Shown here piece after piece: positions 1 through 11,855 of a stretch of DNA of 64,000 bases. A model generated the notes under the pieces. That model had not been told where the DNA came from. It ran no database searches and saw only the letters and a program-made list of their open reading frames with translations. The stretch is from Neonectria sp. B-13 (lineage: Eukaryota; Ascomycota; Sordariomycetes; Hypocreales; Nectriaceae). The stretch's first letter is position 1. Each line of letters begins with the position of its first letter. The stretch is taken from assembly GCA_002682825.1 (NCBI GenBank), contig NOKP01000022.1, forward strand, positions 772,918-836,917, given 5' to 3'. Position numbers and translations under genes: made by a program.

Positions 1-447
1 TATGTCATGATCGCAACTGGGTTCACGATCACTAATAAGACCTTTTTGGAGGGTTTCGATGGTAAACCGCCACCAATCTGGGATTTGGACTACAAGACGG
101 GTTACGCCAACATTACGGTTGACCCAAGGGAACTATTTTACCACGATCTGCCAGAGGAAGAAGGCAAATATTGGGTTGGAAAACTTCAGAAACAGTCACT
201 GAAGGCCTTCACCGAGGGTGCCGAAGACGCATATGCAGGTTGGAAAGATGTGCCAGTCTGGTATTTAGCGACAGTCGAGGATCATGCACTTCCGATCGAG
301 GCGCAGAGATTCTTTGTGCAAAGTGCGAAGGACGCCGGAGCGGATGTGACTCTTAGGGAGATCGAGACCAGTCACTCCCCTATGTTGAGCAAGCCAGACG
401 AAACCGCCGCCATCATCGTGGAAGCAGTCGCTGCTTTTACTCAATGA
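1..447 (+). CDS. Alpha/beta hydrolase, C-terminal part (5' end outside window)
   Basis: The frame is open from base 1, so the true start lies upstream; the ATG at position 7 is probably internal. The visible ~148 residues are the lid and C-terminal half of an AB_hydrolase-1 fold: an aromatic and charged cap region (LFYHDLPEEE), then the conserved strand VPVWYLATVEDHALPIEAQRF holding the usual catalytic-acid position, and ETSHSPMLSKPDETA, where the His of SHSP is the expected catalytic base. The nucleophile elbow is not in the window. The SHSPMLSKP ending is typical of fungal and bacterial relatives of plant methylesterases (MES/EstC type), so a small-ester hydrolase is likely; the substrate cannot be read from sequence. 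Confidence 0.8.
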   Translation, partial: YVMIATGFTITNKTFLEGFDGKPPPIWDLDYKTGYANITVDPRELFYHDLPEEEGKYWVGKLQKQSLKAFTEGAEDAYAGWKDVPVWYLATVEDHALPIEAQRFFVQSAKDAGADVTLREIETSHSPMLSKPDETAAIIVEAVAAFTQ

Positions 448-605
448 AAGGAAAGGATTAGGTGCATTTTGTATTGTGGAAGACAAGCACAATATGTTTC
501 GTGTCTCGCAATTATCTCCTCTCTTGAGAATTGAAAACTTTCTGATCGCCCTTGTGATTCCCAATTTCCAATCGTCTTAGTCCTCAACATGCAATGCAAT
601 AAGCC

Positions 606-1001
606 ATAAATTGCCCAGTCCATGGGTTACCTGGAACTACCCATCTCTTAGCGGGTACCCATGAGTAGCCTATCCCTGTGAGTGTCGTAAGGCGACACTT
701 AGGTCACGCGCATGGATCTGGTTCAAGTGGAAAATGCCAATTGAAAGGTACATTGGAGCCCACACAAATGTATGTAGCATTTGTAATGGCAGTAAGCGGC
801 TCAACGTCACTGCATGCATCTCCACAGGCCTGGGCTTCCTTACGACACTCAAGGGGATAGGCTACCCATGGGTACCCACGCGAAAAGATGGGTAATGCTA
901 GCTCGCATTTAGATAACCGTGGGTAAAAATAAATACAAAATCCCCGCGATGGAATGGGTCCAATGGGTCCAACCCACGGTGGGTACCCATGGGTAGTTTA
1001 T
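606..1001. mobile_element. MITE-like element with long imperfect terminal inverted repeats
   Basis: The outer ends are inverted copies (ATAAATTGCCCA at 606 and the reverse complement of ATAAACTACCCA ending at 1001). An inner inverted pair of about 40 bp lies at 651-692 and 837-880: one arm carries GGGTACCCATGAGTAGCC and the other its near-perfect complement, and both continue through GAGTGTCGTAAGG. The unit is about 396 bp, has no credible ORF and is rich in GGGTACCC/CCATGGGT motifs. Structure suggests a non-autonomous DNA transposon. I could not identify a convincing target-site duplication, so the exact ends are approximate. Confidence 0.55.
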
Positions 1002-1796
1002 ACCTTGCAAATATGTATTACATGCCCACCCGTACGTGGTTTTCACTTGGTTTCGAGCCTTGTGGATTGAGTATCGCGAAACTCAAGGTATCATCGTAAC
1101 ATTCACTAGAGAATTCCCCAACGTACTGGTTCAAGTTGTACGTGCTGTCTGACTTGCAAATCCGCAGTCGAGTGAAAGTCGGGTCCACACGGGTGCAGGT
1201 TATTGAAATCTTAGAGACAGGGACCGCGGGAGGCCAGTGTATACGGGGGATTTAATCACAGTAGTGCTGGAAACAATGTGTACTGGAAGTAGGTGGTTTG
1301 GCACGACAGTTTTATGTTCGGACAGATGGCGCCAATCACTTAGTAGTCCAAGTGCAAGAAATAGAGGATAGTACGAAAATGGACAGAGCGTACTAGACAA
1401 ACAATAGCCCAAACAAATACCACCCCTGGTTACTTCGCAATGAGGTACCTTCGCAAGATATATGCAACGTTTGCTGAACAATGACTTCACCAGTACCACT
1501 GTCACCCGTGATATCAAAGGTTCCCTGATACGAGTCGCTCCCATCATATCCCAATCATCGTTTGCCAACTGTAAATGATGTCGTCATGAACAGGCCATAG
1601 GACCAAGCTGTATTGAGGGGTTAGCTCTAAGGAAGCACCTGGCTTAGGAGACATTTCCCTATTTAAGACGACAGTACCGCACCCTTGGTCATATTTGCAA
1701 AGTTGAAGCGTCGCCTTTCAATCATCGACACCCGCCTGCTTTTTTTATGTCTCAGGATTGATTGGCCCAGCCAAACGCCCACCATAAAGACACGCC
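1002..1796. other. Intergenic, nothing recognised
   Basis: This holds the upstream region of the SET gene. A 122-codon minus-strand frame at 1200-1568 has no family signature, and I do not call it. No repeat or RNA gene was seen. Confidence 0.5.
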
Positions 1797-3260
1797 ATGG
1801 GCATCGTTGCTGGTTTCGACATGGTCTCTCGGCTGACCAAGGGAGTTGTAGACCGACACAACTGGGAGAGATTTATCGGTTTCATGAAAGATAACTACAA
1901 GAACTATGATCAAGTAGAAATCAAGCCAACCTACTTGTTGTTCAAAGTGGGTGAACATCGAATGCTTCCTTTCGAAGGTCACAAGTTTTTGCGCTTCAGT
2001 TCCAAGATTTCTGGCCTCATTGCCACCGAGTCAAGGGCAATGGACTATATACGTACCGTTCCCCTCATCGCAGAGGTAAATTTTGGCTCAAGGGTTTACA
2101 AATGGGACGAGTCTGCAGATCAGCACGGCTATTATGACTGGCCAGAAGTGCACGAGTCCATCGCATCATACCAGCAAGTATGTGATTCCATTCGTTCACT
2201 GAATATACCTCAACTAATCATGAAGCAATTATAGCCCGATGAGCTGGATATTCCAACTTCAATCGCTAGCTTCGTGCTGGGCATTGATCCCTTGAAAGAG
2301 CTGGACACTCCGTTGTTTGAAATCAAGCCGATTTCAGGCAAGGGGAGGGGTCTTTTGGCACGTTTCAACATTGCTAAAGGCATCCGGATTCTCCTCGAGA
2401 AGTCGCTTCTCACAGCACAAAGCATCTCACTGGAACCGATGGAGCAACGCCTGGCGTCGAAGTTGAAGTCACTATCAAAAGCCGAGCAGCGGCAATTCCT
2501 CTCCCTCCACAACAATTTCCCCGGCAAGCAACCGTTCAGGGGGATCATGAAGACTAACGCATTACCTTGCGGAAGCGATTCGACTACCGGTGCTGTCTAC
2601 CCTACTATTTGCCTCATCAACCACAGCTGCCTCCCGAACTCGCACAACAACTGGAACGAGGAAAAAGGCCACGAAACCATTCATGCCACCCGCCCCATCA
2701 TGGCTAGACAAGAAATCACCATTAGTTACGACAAAGGTGGCCCATCCCGTGTTCGACAGGCAAGGCTACAGGGAGCATTTGGATTCCGATGTGATGGTAC
2801 TCTCTGTTCACTTCCTGCGTCCGAGCTCCATGCAAGTGACGCTCGGCGTCTGGAGATGCAACGTTTGGACGATGCAATTGGTGATCCGCTCGGCATGAGA
2901 AACAACCCGGGTGCCAGCTTGGCAAACTGCTACTCCTTGCTCCAAACTTTGGAGGAGGAGTTCCGTGGCAGCCCTGGCATACTTTTGCCAAGGGTCCAGT
3001 ACGACGCGTTCCAAATCAGTATTGCCCATGGGGACCAGGCTCGAGCGCCTGTGTTTGCCGAGAACGCATACAAATCCAGAATGGTATGCGAGGGTGAAGA
3101 CAGCCCGATGACGAGGAGGACGAAGGCGTTGATGCAAAATCCAGCGAGTCATGCAAGTTTTGGCGGGTGCTCCATGCATTGGAAACGAGGAAGAAATCAA
3201 TGCCGAAGGGGCTGGATACGGTTGAGTTCAAAAAAATGGTTATGGAGGCAGAATGAATAG
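1797..3260 (+). CDS. SET-domain protein (putative lysine methyltransferase-like)
   Basis: Exons are 1797-2177 and 2235-3260; the 57-nt intron (2178-2234) has GTATGT, an ACTAAT branch and a TAG acceptor, and its removal joins two otherwise separate ORFs in frame. The N-terminal ~127 residues match nothing I recognise. From about residue 155 a SET domain follows: GKGRGLLARFNIAKG at its start, CLINHSCLPNSHNNWN (the NHSCxPN cofactor/active-site motif) and EITISYDKGGP (the ISY motif). Then come a post-SET-like FGFRCDGTLCSLP, where a Gly may replace the usual Cys, and a helical C-terminal region ending KKWLWRQNE. Between about 3185 and 3236 the frame looks shifted: a missing A after the AAA at 3183 and an extra A in the seven-A run at 3230 would give a family-like MPKGLDTVEFKKWLWR ending. 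The SET core is intact. Confidence 0.8.
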
Positions 3261-3598
3261 GTTAAGTCTTGGCCAGAATGTCAAATACCTAGCAAGCGTG
3301 AAGAGGTAGAGATCGTATTTCAAACCCGGGCAAGGGAAGGGAGGGATTCACCGAATCGAAACGCTGCTGCGCTTGAGGCTCGGAATATTCATAAATACAA
3401 AGGGTTCACAGAAAAACACAATATGGGCCATTTTATGTTAAAAAGCACCATTGAAGGTGATCATGAGTGAGATTGAGATGTGCAGTATATCTTTTACCTA
3501 TTGTATGTCACGATTTGCCATTACTGCGCCTTCTAAAGCATCGACTACGGCATAACTACGACTAAAGTCATTCAGTCCGAAGCAATAAGCTATCAATA
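3261..3598. other. Intergenic between convergent genes
   Basis: These 338 bp lie between two converging 3' ends. No gene or repeat was seen. Confidence 0.5.
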
Positions 3599-4666
3599 TT
3601 ATAGGCGTAGTAGCGCTCCCTTCGTCTTCTTAGCCAGTCGAGCTCTCCAAAGCTTATGCTCATTGAGGAGAAACATTTCTCCATTTACGCCAAAACAGAA
3701 GTTTGCGACTCCTCCACTGACCAGGATTTTCCCTAACAACACACCGCCCGGGGACCAGATGTTGACACCGTCGCCGCATCCGCTATACACGTTGTTTTCC
3801 ATGTCGCATTTGATTCCATCTGGGATTCCGGTATCAGCCATTGCAAAGAGTCTTCGGTTGACCAAGAATGGTTGACCAGAATAGGGAACGATGTCAAAGG
3901 CATATCTAGTTACGGAATAAATTATCAGCTTGTGCGCTTTTCTCTGGCCTTTGACTGGTAAACAATTGACTTACATGTGTGAAGCTCTGGAGTCGTCCGT
4001 CGTTCCGTCACCGTGTATCCAATCCGTGTCGGTGATGTAGACAATCTTCTCATCCGGACTGAAACATATTCCATTTGGTCTTCCGAAACCGTCTGCCATT
4101 GCTCGAATGGATTCTGTGTCAGGATCGTAGCGGTAGACCTGACTTGGTAATTTCGGCTTCGGGCGTATCCCTTGCTCGTAACCGTAAATCGGGTCTGTGA
4201 ACCAAATGCTGCCATCCGAGTGAATGACTACGTCGTTGACCGAGTTGAACTCTCTGCCGTAGAACGAACTGACGAGAGTGGAACAACGATGAGGTGGCTT
4301 CGAGTCCATCCAGACTAAGCCCCCTGGCTTTGTGAGAGATCCTTGCGCGCAAAACAGGATTCCGCTTTTGTAATTCACGCCACCATTTGCCATGGGTACG
4401 TTGACCGCATTGATCTCCTCCCAAACGGCAGGTCCTTGGTCGACAGGCAAACACGCCTTGCTAATTTGTATTTTGCGTTCACCAGATGTCGGCTCGTCGA
4501 ATTGATTACTGGTTATGAAAAGCGTGTTATCTTCCGCGATAAAGACGCCGGCCTCGTGAGCAAACGGATACTTGGGGTTCTCATGCAAAAGTTCAATAGT
4601 CGGAGAATCGCCGAATATGGAAATTGCAGTGTCGTTGTAGACTTTGAAGGGCGAAGAGGAGTCCAT
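3599..4666 (-). CDS. SMP-30/gluconolactonase-type lactonohydrolase
   Basis: Exons are 4666-3975 and 3905-3599; the intron at 3906-3974 (GTAAGT..CTAG) joins RASH to IYAFDIVPYSG in frame. The product is 332 aa from the ATG at 4666. The ORF is open a further 38 codons upstream to a TTG at 4780 but has no ATG there and then meets a stop, so a short upstream exon is possible. Six-bladed propeller features are visible: AHEAGVFIAEDNTLFITS, FNSVNDVVIHSDGSIWFTDP, GRPNGICFSPDEKIVYITDTD and GIPDGIKCDMENNVYSG. The Glu of HEAG, the Asn of RPNG and the Asp of SPDE sit where SMP-30 proteins bind their divalent metal. These enzymes hydrolyse sugar or other lactones. There is no signal peptide in this model, so it is probably cytosolic. 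It may belong to the catabolic-looking block downstream. Confidence 0.85.
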
Positions 4667-5556
4667 GGCTAGGCGGAAGTCGGATATGTCTTGAATGTGT
4701 TCCGACAAGCGTTCAAATTCGGGGTTTTGATGAGACAATAATCGCACTCCTCTCGGATTTTCCGCTTTATACCCGAACAAGGATTGTGGGGGTAACTACG
4801 GTCTCCTCAAACCCCGCTCTCTATCTTATGACTCGCCCGAAAATCCATTTGCCGAATGGTAGGCTACTAATGTGGTGGGGTACTTTGAGCTAGATGGCTT
4901 CGTTGACGTAGCTTTGGTGCTGGTGGTGAAGGTTGAATAAGCAGAAATAAAGGGTGTTCCATCCCACTATCTTTGAATGGGATGAATGATTGCTGGTATC
5001 GTCAACATCGCTCTAAGATATGATCGATGAGTAGGATTAAAGATACTAAGTAGCAATTCAAGAACAAGGAATTATTCAAGGTACAGGGTAATTAGGTCGT
5101 CCCATCTCTGGAAAACCAAATGCCTTCAACAATCAGCAGGCATGTTCAAATTCTCGTGGAATTCTATCAAACTGAACCACGATGGTCTAAAGCAATGGTT
5201 TAAACGACACTTTTATTAAGAATTCTTGCCTGATCAATGAGATACTACAAGCCTTACTACTCCACGAGCCTCACCCCATCTCTCGTCTGCGTTGCCCTCT
5301 TTCTGCCCTGGTCTGTGCTATTCCGGGGACCATGAGAGTCCGACACTGCGCCATTCTCGTTAGCTTCTATAGCCGATAAAGAGGACCTAGGACGAATCGT
5401 AGCGGAACATCCACTCGGCGAGTCGCGTCCGACCACACCAATTCCTAAGCTAACCACTCCGAGCCATCACAAGTCAATAGCCGAACGCCGAGACCCGTAC
5501 AAGAGGGGCTTGGACCTGTCGCCTGATGACGAAGGCTTTTGACAGCAAACACCGAG
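4667..5556. other. Intergenic (divergent promoters of lactonase and first Zn2Cys6 gene)
   Basis: About 890 bp lie between two divergently transcribed genes. I saw no repeat and no convincing ORF; the short minus-strand frames here have no protein-like signature. Confidence 0.5.
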
Positions 5557-8165
5557 ATGGCATCGCTGGGGCATATGCCGACCGAAAGCACTCTACCCGG
5601 CGTCGACAAACGAGTCTCCAGAGCCTGCGTGGCATGCCGATCAAGGAAGACAAGATGTGATCTGTAGGTATTGGATTAGTCATTGACTTGGCTCGCACTC
5701 TCGGCTTTTGGCGCAGATGCTAATCGAAGTTGGCTCACAGTGAATCCAGCGGCAACCCTGGAGAACCCCCGTGCCGTCGATGCATCGAAAAGAACCAACA
5801 ATGCGTTCTAGCTACCTCGCGACGCGGCGGCCGTCGAGTCAAAGGACTCCGGGCTTCTCATTCCATGGCTCGAGAGCATCCAGACTTGTCGGCGTCTGCA
5901 CCAAGCCAGAACATCAATGTTCCCGAAGTCCGGACTTGCGATGAAGGTTATGATGGCGATGGAGACAGGGACCGTCATGTATCAGACGACCAGAGCGAAT
6001 GGTCGTCGTCGCATATCGCGTCAGAACTGGATCAGCAATACCCAGCCTCAGATCAAGACGACAATGGCGAGTCGAGAGAAACTAGGGGACGGCTGGAAGG
6101 CCATATCACATCTGCTGATCTCTTGAACCCATCTGATGCGTTGGATCTGCTCGCACAAGTCGCCGATCTCGAGCCGGGAGGACGGAACCATGCCCCAGAA
6201 ACAGCACATGGTGAAATGGCCGATCCAGGCTCGGGCGTGCAGACAGCGTCTATGCAACATCTAGCCTATTATCCTCCAATTTCCTCAGGGGCATTAACCA
6301 TCTCGGACGCACCAGCCCTCATTCAGCAGTATGAGTGCTCTTTCCTACACATGTTCAAGCATGACTGACGATATGATCAGATATCATACCAAGTTTCATC
6401 TCTACTTTCCCATTGCCTATAAAGCTGTCTTCGACGAGGGGCATATCTCTGAGTGGATCGACAAGGAGCAACACTTGGTAACGGCTATCTTGACTGTTGT
6501 CACCAAAGATGACCCTACCTGGTTAACTGCACATGAAGCATGCGCTCGACACATGGAGACACTGATCTCGAAATTGATCTATACTGGCTCAACCACTGTT
6601 GGGGCTGTTGAAGCCCTGCTAATCCTGGCTGAATGGGCCCCCCAACCACCCGAGGATAGCTTGATGATCGGATGCGGTAAAGAAGACCAAGGTTCTTGGA
6701 TGTTGGTGGGAATTGCAATTCGATTGGCCTATCTTCAGAACCTGGAACAAACTACCCTCACCCACGGAGAGGAGGGGGTGTCAGAATACGTTTGCAGGCA
6801 ACGAACCGTCTGGGCAGGTATGATATTTACTCAACCTGACTGGTGTGCCTTTGACTGACTCGTTTGACTTCTTAACAGCATGTTACATGAGTGATCGCCA
6901 GGTATCCATCCGTCTCGGCAAAGGTTTCTGGTCGCGAGGGCCGGGCCCATCCATTTCCCTACGAGCTGCCGACTTTCCCTCACTGCGTGCCCAGAAGCTC
7001 GGCAACGACGATTGCGCTCTGCTGTTTCAAGCACACCTTGAGATCACCCAATTGTTTAGCAATGCTCACGACATACTGTACTCATCAACCGACCACAGAG
7101 AACAGTTGTATGCCGGTGGAGAGTATGTGCGGTACATTGTGAGAATCTCCTTTGTATCTTATGATAAGCTACTGACTCCTGAACTTCTTAGGATGACCTA
7201 TCATCTGTTCTTCGAAGATGGAAACTTGCTTGGGGTGGCTTAAGTTGTTCGTTGATTCTTCCCCCTTGCGTTCCCGTATCATCCTTACTGATGGCTGTTG
7301 TAGTCGTGCCACTGGCAAAAGCATCTCTTATGCTATCCTACGACTTTCTTCGCTTATACATCAACGCGTTTGCTTTCCAGGCGAACCTCTATCGAGCTGT
7401 TCGTCGGGCTCGTCGGAGGATGTCGAGCTCTGCTGAGCTCAAAGAACCGCTCTTCTCCGACTTGGCTGGCGCGCCCGATGCAAGATTCATCTACGAGTCG
7501 ATCGACGCAGCAAACTCTCTTCTTTGCACATTGAACAGTTTCATTAATCCTGAAACGGGACTGAAGTTCATGCCACTCAAGTTCTACCTATACATCATCT
7601 ATGCCGCCGTATTCTTGTTCAAGGTGGGCCATTCTTGCACTTACTATAGTGCCCATGTGAGCCTTTCAAGACTAACTCTTGCTTCTAGGCCATTCTTTCA
7701 GGAGCCATAAAGCCTTCAGATGCAGTCGGCATCCGCCGCACAATCCATGAGACTATTCTCCGACTCCAAAAGACTTCAACTAGTCGCCAAGGTCTTGGCC
7801 AGCGTTACGCCCGATCACTACGCCTGCTCTGGCAAAAGTCAGTCGGAAGACGCAAACCACGCGCGGAAAACGTAGAGACCCCCGGTGAACGTCCCATAAC
7901 AGCAATCCAGCACGCTCCTAATCTTGAACCGACGGCAACTGGATATCAGGACATGGGACCTGGTCTTGACCCATTAAGTAGCTTCTCATGGAAGAACCTT
8001 GATTCCCTCGGCCAGTTCATCACTTGTGACCTGGTCACGTTACCGACTGATGGCATGATAACGACACCCGATCTGGACTCTATGCCAGATATGGCGGGAG
8101 TGCCTAGTATGGATACGGGTGAATGGTACAATGGATTTCCGAACGCGAGCGATGTGATATTTTGA
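5557..8165 (+). CDS. Zn(II)2Cys6 transcription factor
   Basis: Seven exons: 5557-5663, 5741-6328, 6381-6817, 6879-7138, 7192-~7243, 7304-7623, 7689-8165; about 746 aa. The fourth intron-exon boundary at 7244 or 7247 is ambiguous (both donors keep frame). The binuclear cluster is split by intron 1: CVACRSRKTRC from exon 1 and CRRCIEKNQQC from exon 2, with a 13-residue loop, followed by basic SRRGGRRVKG as a DNA-binding linker. After a ~150-residue acidic, low-complexity stretch comes the middle-homology region: YHTKFHLYFPIAY, EALLILAEW, GSWMLVGIAIRLAYLQNLE, WAACYMSDRQVSIRLGKGFWSRGPG, then YDFLRLYINAFAFQA. It is expected to be a nuclear regulator. It lies directly upstream of a second regulator in the same orientation and diverges from the lactonase. 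The ligand and targets are unknown. Confidence 0.9.
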
Positions 8166-8884
8166 GAAATATGTTTCGCTGGCGAGAATAACGCGACTGC
8201 AAAACCTACCAAGATCACGAAGCCAGAACTGCATTTCACTCGGGCGCTATGTCTATTTTGTTGATTCCCTCTATCCCATGATAATAACTACTTGATGTCA
8301 AACGGTCTGATAGTCGTTGGGTCAGGAGCGCAAAATTGACTACTAAAAGACCATATTCCTGTAACTTCAACCCCCTCTGCTACTTTCATCCTGTTCAAGT
8401 CCAGGGATCTGGTGCTTGCGGCACTCCATATTGATGAGTGATCTCGGATCCCGATAGAATGGAACGTAAAGCGCCTTCAGCAGTGTCACCTGGTATGATT
8501 GAGGGAGGTACCTTTCCACACACCGCTTTACGGGACGTAACAACTGCATGATGGATCTCTTGACGCTGTCGGACTAACACAAAATTTCCAGTCAGGGTTC
8601 TGGACCTCTGGCCAGTTTCAATTGCCGAGTGTGGAGCGTTGTTTCGGCAATTGAGGCTTTTGATCCGTATGTCTTGATGGCGTGGCCAGTAGCCGATGCT
8701 GTACGTGCATGACAAATGCCCCATACAAATCAGTGTATAAGCCCATCACCTCAGCTTACTGCTATGGCGACGGTCTGGGTCCACAGCCTTGAATACACCC
8801 TGTGTCTAAGATACGCAGTGAATGAGCAGCTGATTTCGAAGATTCTTGTGGTTTTTATCCAAATTTCACGCTTGATCCTCCGTT
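8166..8884. other. Intergenic between the two regulators
   Basis: About 720 bp of moderate GC. No ORF, repeat or clear core-promoter motif stands out. Confidence 0.5.
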
Positions 8885-11122
8885 ATGGCGAAGAGAACCT
8901 GGACTGATGTAAATTGGGACGATATTATCGGAGTGGACGATGGGCTTATCACCGGATTGCCAACACCTGCAGTATGTTGTGTCTTTTGATGTATGGTGGT
9001 TTGGAGCGCGGCACGGCTAATCCTCACTGTAGTCGTCAACTCGATCAAAACCAAGAGGCCAGAGCGTGGAGCAAAACCGCAGAAGCCCCAGCTCGATCAA
9101 CGGCCGTGCAAATGCCGACACCCTCCTGCCACAGATATCGAGAAGGATAACAGCCTGCATAGAGTGCCGAAAACGCAAGGTACGATAGCATGTCGATGAA
9201 GAAGCGCGCAGTAGCTAACAGTGCTAGATCAAATGCTTAATGGAAGCAAGTGGTTCGCCTTGTCGCAGATGCGCAAAGCGCAAATCGAAGTGCGTCTTGA
9301 GTAAAAGTGTGCAGGCCATTATGGATGAAAAGTCACCGTACGTATTCCTGAACACTTCAGACGAAAAACATCTTTCGTTTGCTCACAAGGACCAGATACT
9401 CGGAGAATGTTCTGAGGGACTTGCGCAACGTCCACGCTGCTCTCAATTCGGTCGTAAACACACTTGACCTCCCGGAACTCTCTCCACTGCTTAGTTCTAC
9501 CACGAGCGCACAGAAAGACTCAGTGATGACGCACTGCCCTAGTGAAGCGCGAAGGTCCTTCTCACCGACTCCCTTAGAAGACGTGCCAACCTTTGACATG
9601 TCTCCGAAGACGACGCATGAGTACGAGGGCCTTCCGGATGTCCCCATTCACTCACTATACACGTTGACCAAGATGAGCGCGTTGAAATCGCCTGAGAATG
9701 TTGTGTTTGAGCAGCCAGGTCGAGGGATAGACGATTTCATCGCTCGAGGGTCACTTGCTCATGCAGATGCAGAACGACTCTTCACGCTATACCGAGACCA
9801 ACTGGATTCACATATGTATGGCATTGGTTGTCGCTACCAGACTCTCGATGCCTTACGACAGCATTCTCCTATACTGACGGCGGCTTCTCTTACTGTCGCA
9901 GCGCTTCATGACCCAGTGGCTGATAGGGTATACGAAGTTTGCAAAGCTGAATTTCGTCGCCTTACAGGGAAATCCATGTTCAACCGATCTGTTGATCAAG
10001 ATTGTCTTCGCGCTTTGTGCATTGCCTCGTACTGGCTAATTGATCTATCATGGATGGTCTCCGGGTATGCTATTCGTCGGGGTGCTGAGTGCAATCTTCA
10101 CTCTAGTCAGGACCAAGTTGCGAAAGAGCAGAACGCTGAGGCAGCCGAATCTACAAGGCTGTGGTATCTTCTCTTCATATGCGACCAGCAACTCGCCACT
10201 GTTTACGGGAGGCCATCGATGATTCGGGAGATTCAAGGCTGGGAGAGTTTCCTAGAGTCTAACTTCGTTACTGAGCAAGACAAGGGACTCATTGCTAATG
10301 CTGCATTGATGAATATCTTGAGTAATATTCGAGAAGTGTTCGGCAGTATCAAACACGAGCTGGCCACCAAAGTGAACAACTCGCATTACATGCATTTCCA
10401 GCAACAGCTTGACCAATGGTATGGGCGATGGTCAAAGGAGCTTTCCGGTACTAAGCCCCCCCAGATGATGCAGTTCGTGATTGGTATCCTGCTGACTCTC
10501 GACCGAATAAGCTCCGCTAATTGAATCGGTCACTCGCAAAGAGGCACTGCTACACCTAAATCTCGCGCAACTTTACCTCTACTCTCATGTCTTCCAACGC
10601 GCCTCTGACGACAACGTCCTTCCTCTCCATTCTTACGACCACGCCTCAAAAGCTGTATCCGCAGCAATAACCGTCATCGACTTTCTTACAACAGACCCGG
10701 ATCTTTTGGCTGGCATGGTAAGAATGCCGTCATATATTTATTCTATGAAGGCCTTTGCATGTATGCTCCTTATCAAAGTGACCGTCCAGTACGGTGACCA
10801 GCTTATTGGAAAGAGCCATGTTTATACGCTGGTATCTTCAATGGCACGCCATTTACAGTCTCATCCAGTTGGTAAATGGCACCCAGCACATCTGATGGCA
10901 GAGGGTTTGGAACAAGAGCTATTGAGACTCGACACCACAGCCCCACGGCAGAGTCCTTCTGTTCAAGATCAATCAATTGACCAGACGAACATCGATGATG
11001 TTTTCATGGCCCAGGAATGCCTAGGTGGGGATTCTCTGCTTGATCAAGACCTATGTTTCGGGGTGTCACCTGAGTTCCTGTTTCATGCGGGTTTGAGCGT
11101 AGATGGACCCCTGGCGCTTTAA
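8885..11122 (+). CDS. Zn(II)2Cys6 transcription factor, second of a tandem pair
   Basis: Five exons: 8885-8971, 9033-9179, 9228-9337, 9396-10447, 10512-11122; all phases agree and give 668 aa. The ATG at 8885 begins MAKRTWTDVNWDDIIG and is the only ATG that reaches the finger in frame once the 8972-9032 intron (GTATGT, GCTAAT branch, TAG) is removed. The cluster is CIECRKRKIKC then CRRCAKRKSKC, again split by an intron. A heptad-like stretch (ENVLRDLRNVHAALNSVVNTL) follows and may be a dimerisation helix. The middle region contains LWYLLFICDQQLATVYGRPSMIREIQGWESFL, a signature loosely like PrtT/PriB-type regulators, then ALLHLNLAQLYLYSHVF. Its position next to another regulator and a divergent transporter/SDR pair suggests local pathway control. 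No target is proven. Confidence 0.9.
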
Positions 11123-11855
11123 AAGTACATGTGCTCTTTCAGGTACAGTTTATTTCTTGATACAAGAGATTATACGCACGTAAATAGTTTAAACATGGCA
11201 GTGAAATGATATAATTGGCTTGCACTATGTTCAGGAACCCAAGCGACTCTAAATTACCATGATAACGTTCTAATCTTTCCGACCTTGTTTTCATATGAGA
11301 CTTCCAACTAGTTCTTAGACTTTACCCGCCTCCAGCGATGTCGGATAATACTTTGTTGACCTCGTTCCACTTTAAGAAAGTATGTAAATGAACAAAACAT
11401 AGGTCGCTACAACCGGTGGTTTGATTTCGCTTTGACCTCGTGAGCTCTAGGTATCTTCAATCATAGCTCTAAGAATATCAAAACTTGAGAGAAGTCTTCT
11501 CCATACGAACCCTATCTATTTAGTTGCGAAGGTTACTTGTATACCCAACTCCGGTAAGAGTTGAAGATGAAGCTATTGCTATTAGATAGCTGTTGTTTAC
11601 CTTTGGATCGGAATGGTTCATCCGGACCGACGCAACCTCCGACCCGAATCACGACCAAATGTTGGTCGAGGGGTATGTGAGGGTGTCGTGATCAATACAT
11701 GGATTTATTAAGGTCAAATTGCACGATAGTCCGTGTTTAGCCAACTATGAGATGAGTAATACATGTAGGCTTCAATCATCCGCTCCCACATATCCTTGAT
11801 ACCCCCTCATTCTCCATCGGGCATGCCAGCGTGTATGTCCTGTCAAGGCAGTTAT
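11123..11855. other. Intergenic between convergent genes
   Basis: This ~730 bp between two 3' ends is AT-leaning with no recognisable feature. Confidence 0.5.

Noticed and set aside
1200..1568. 122-codon minus-strand frame
   Set aside because: No family resemblance, no splice or promoter support, and composition like random sequence.
10484..10511. 28-nt intron (GTATCC..ATAAG) at the 3' end of the second regulator's exon 4
   Set aside because: Below a realistic fungal minimum. The GTACTA donor at 10448 uses the same acceptor, keeps frame and gives a normal 64-nt intron.
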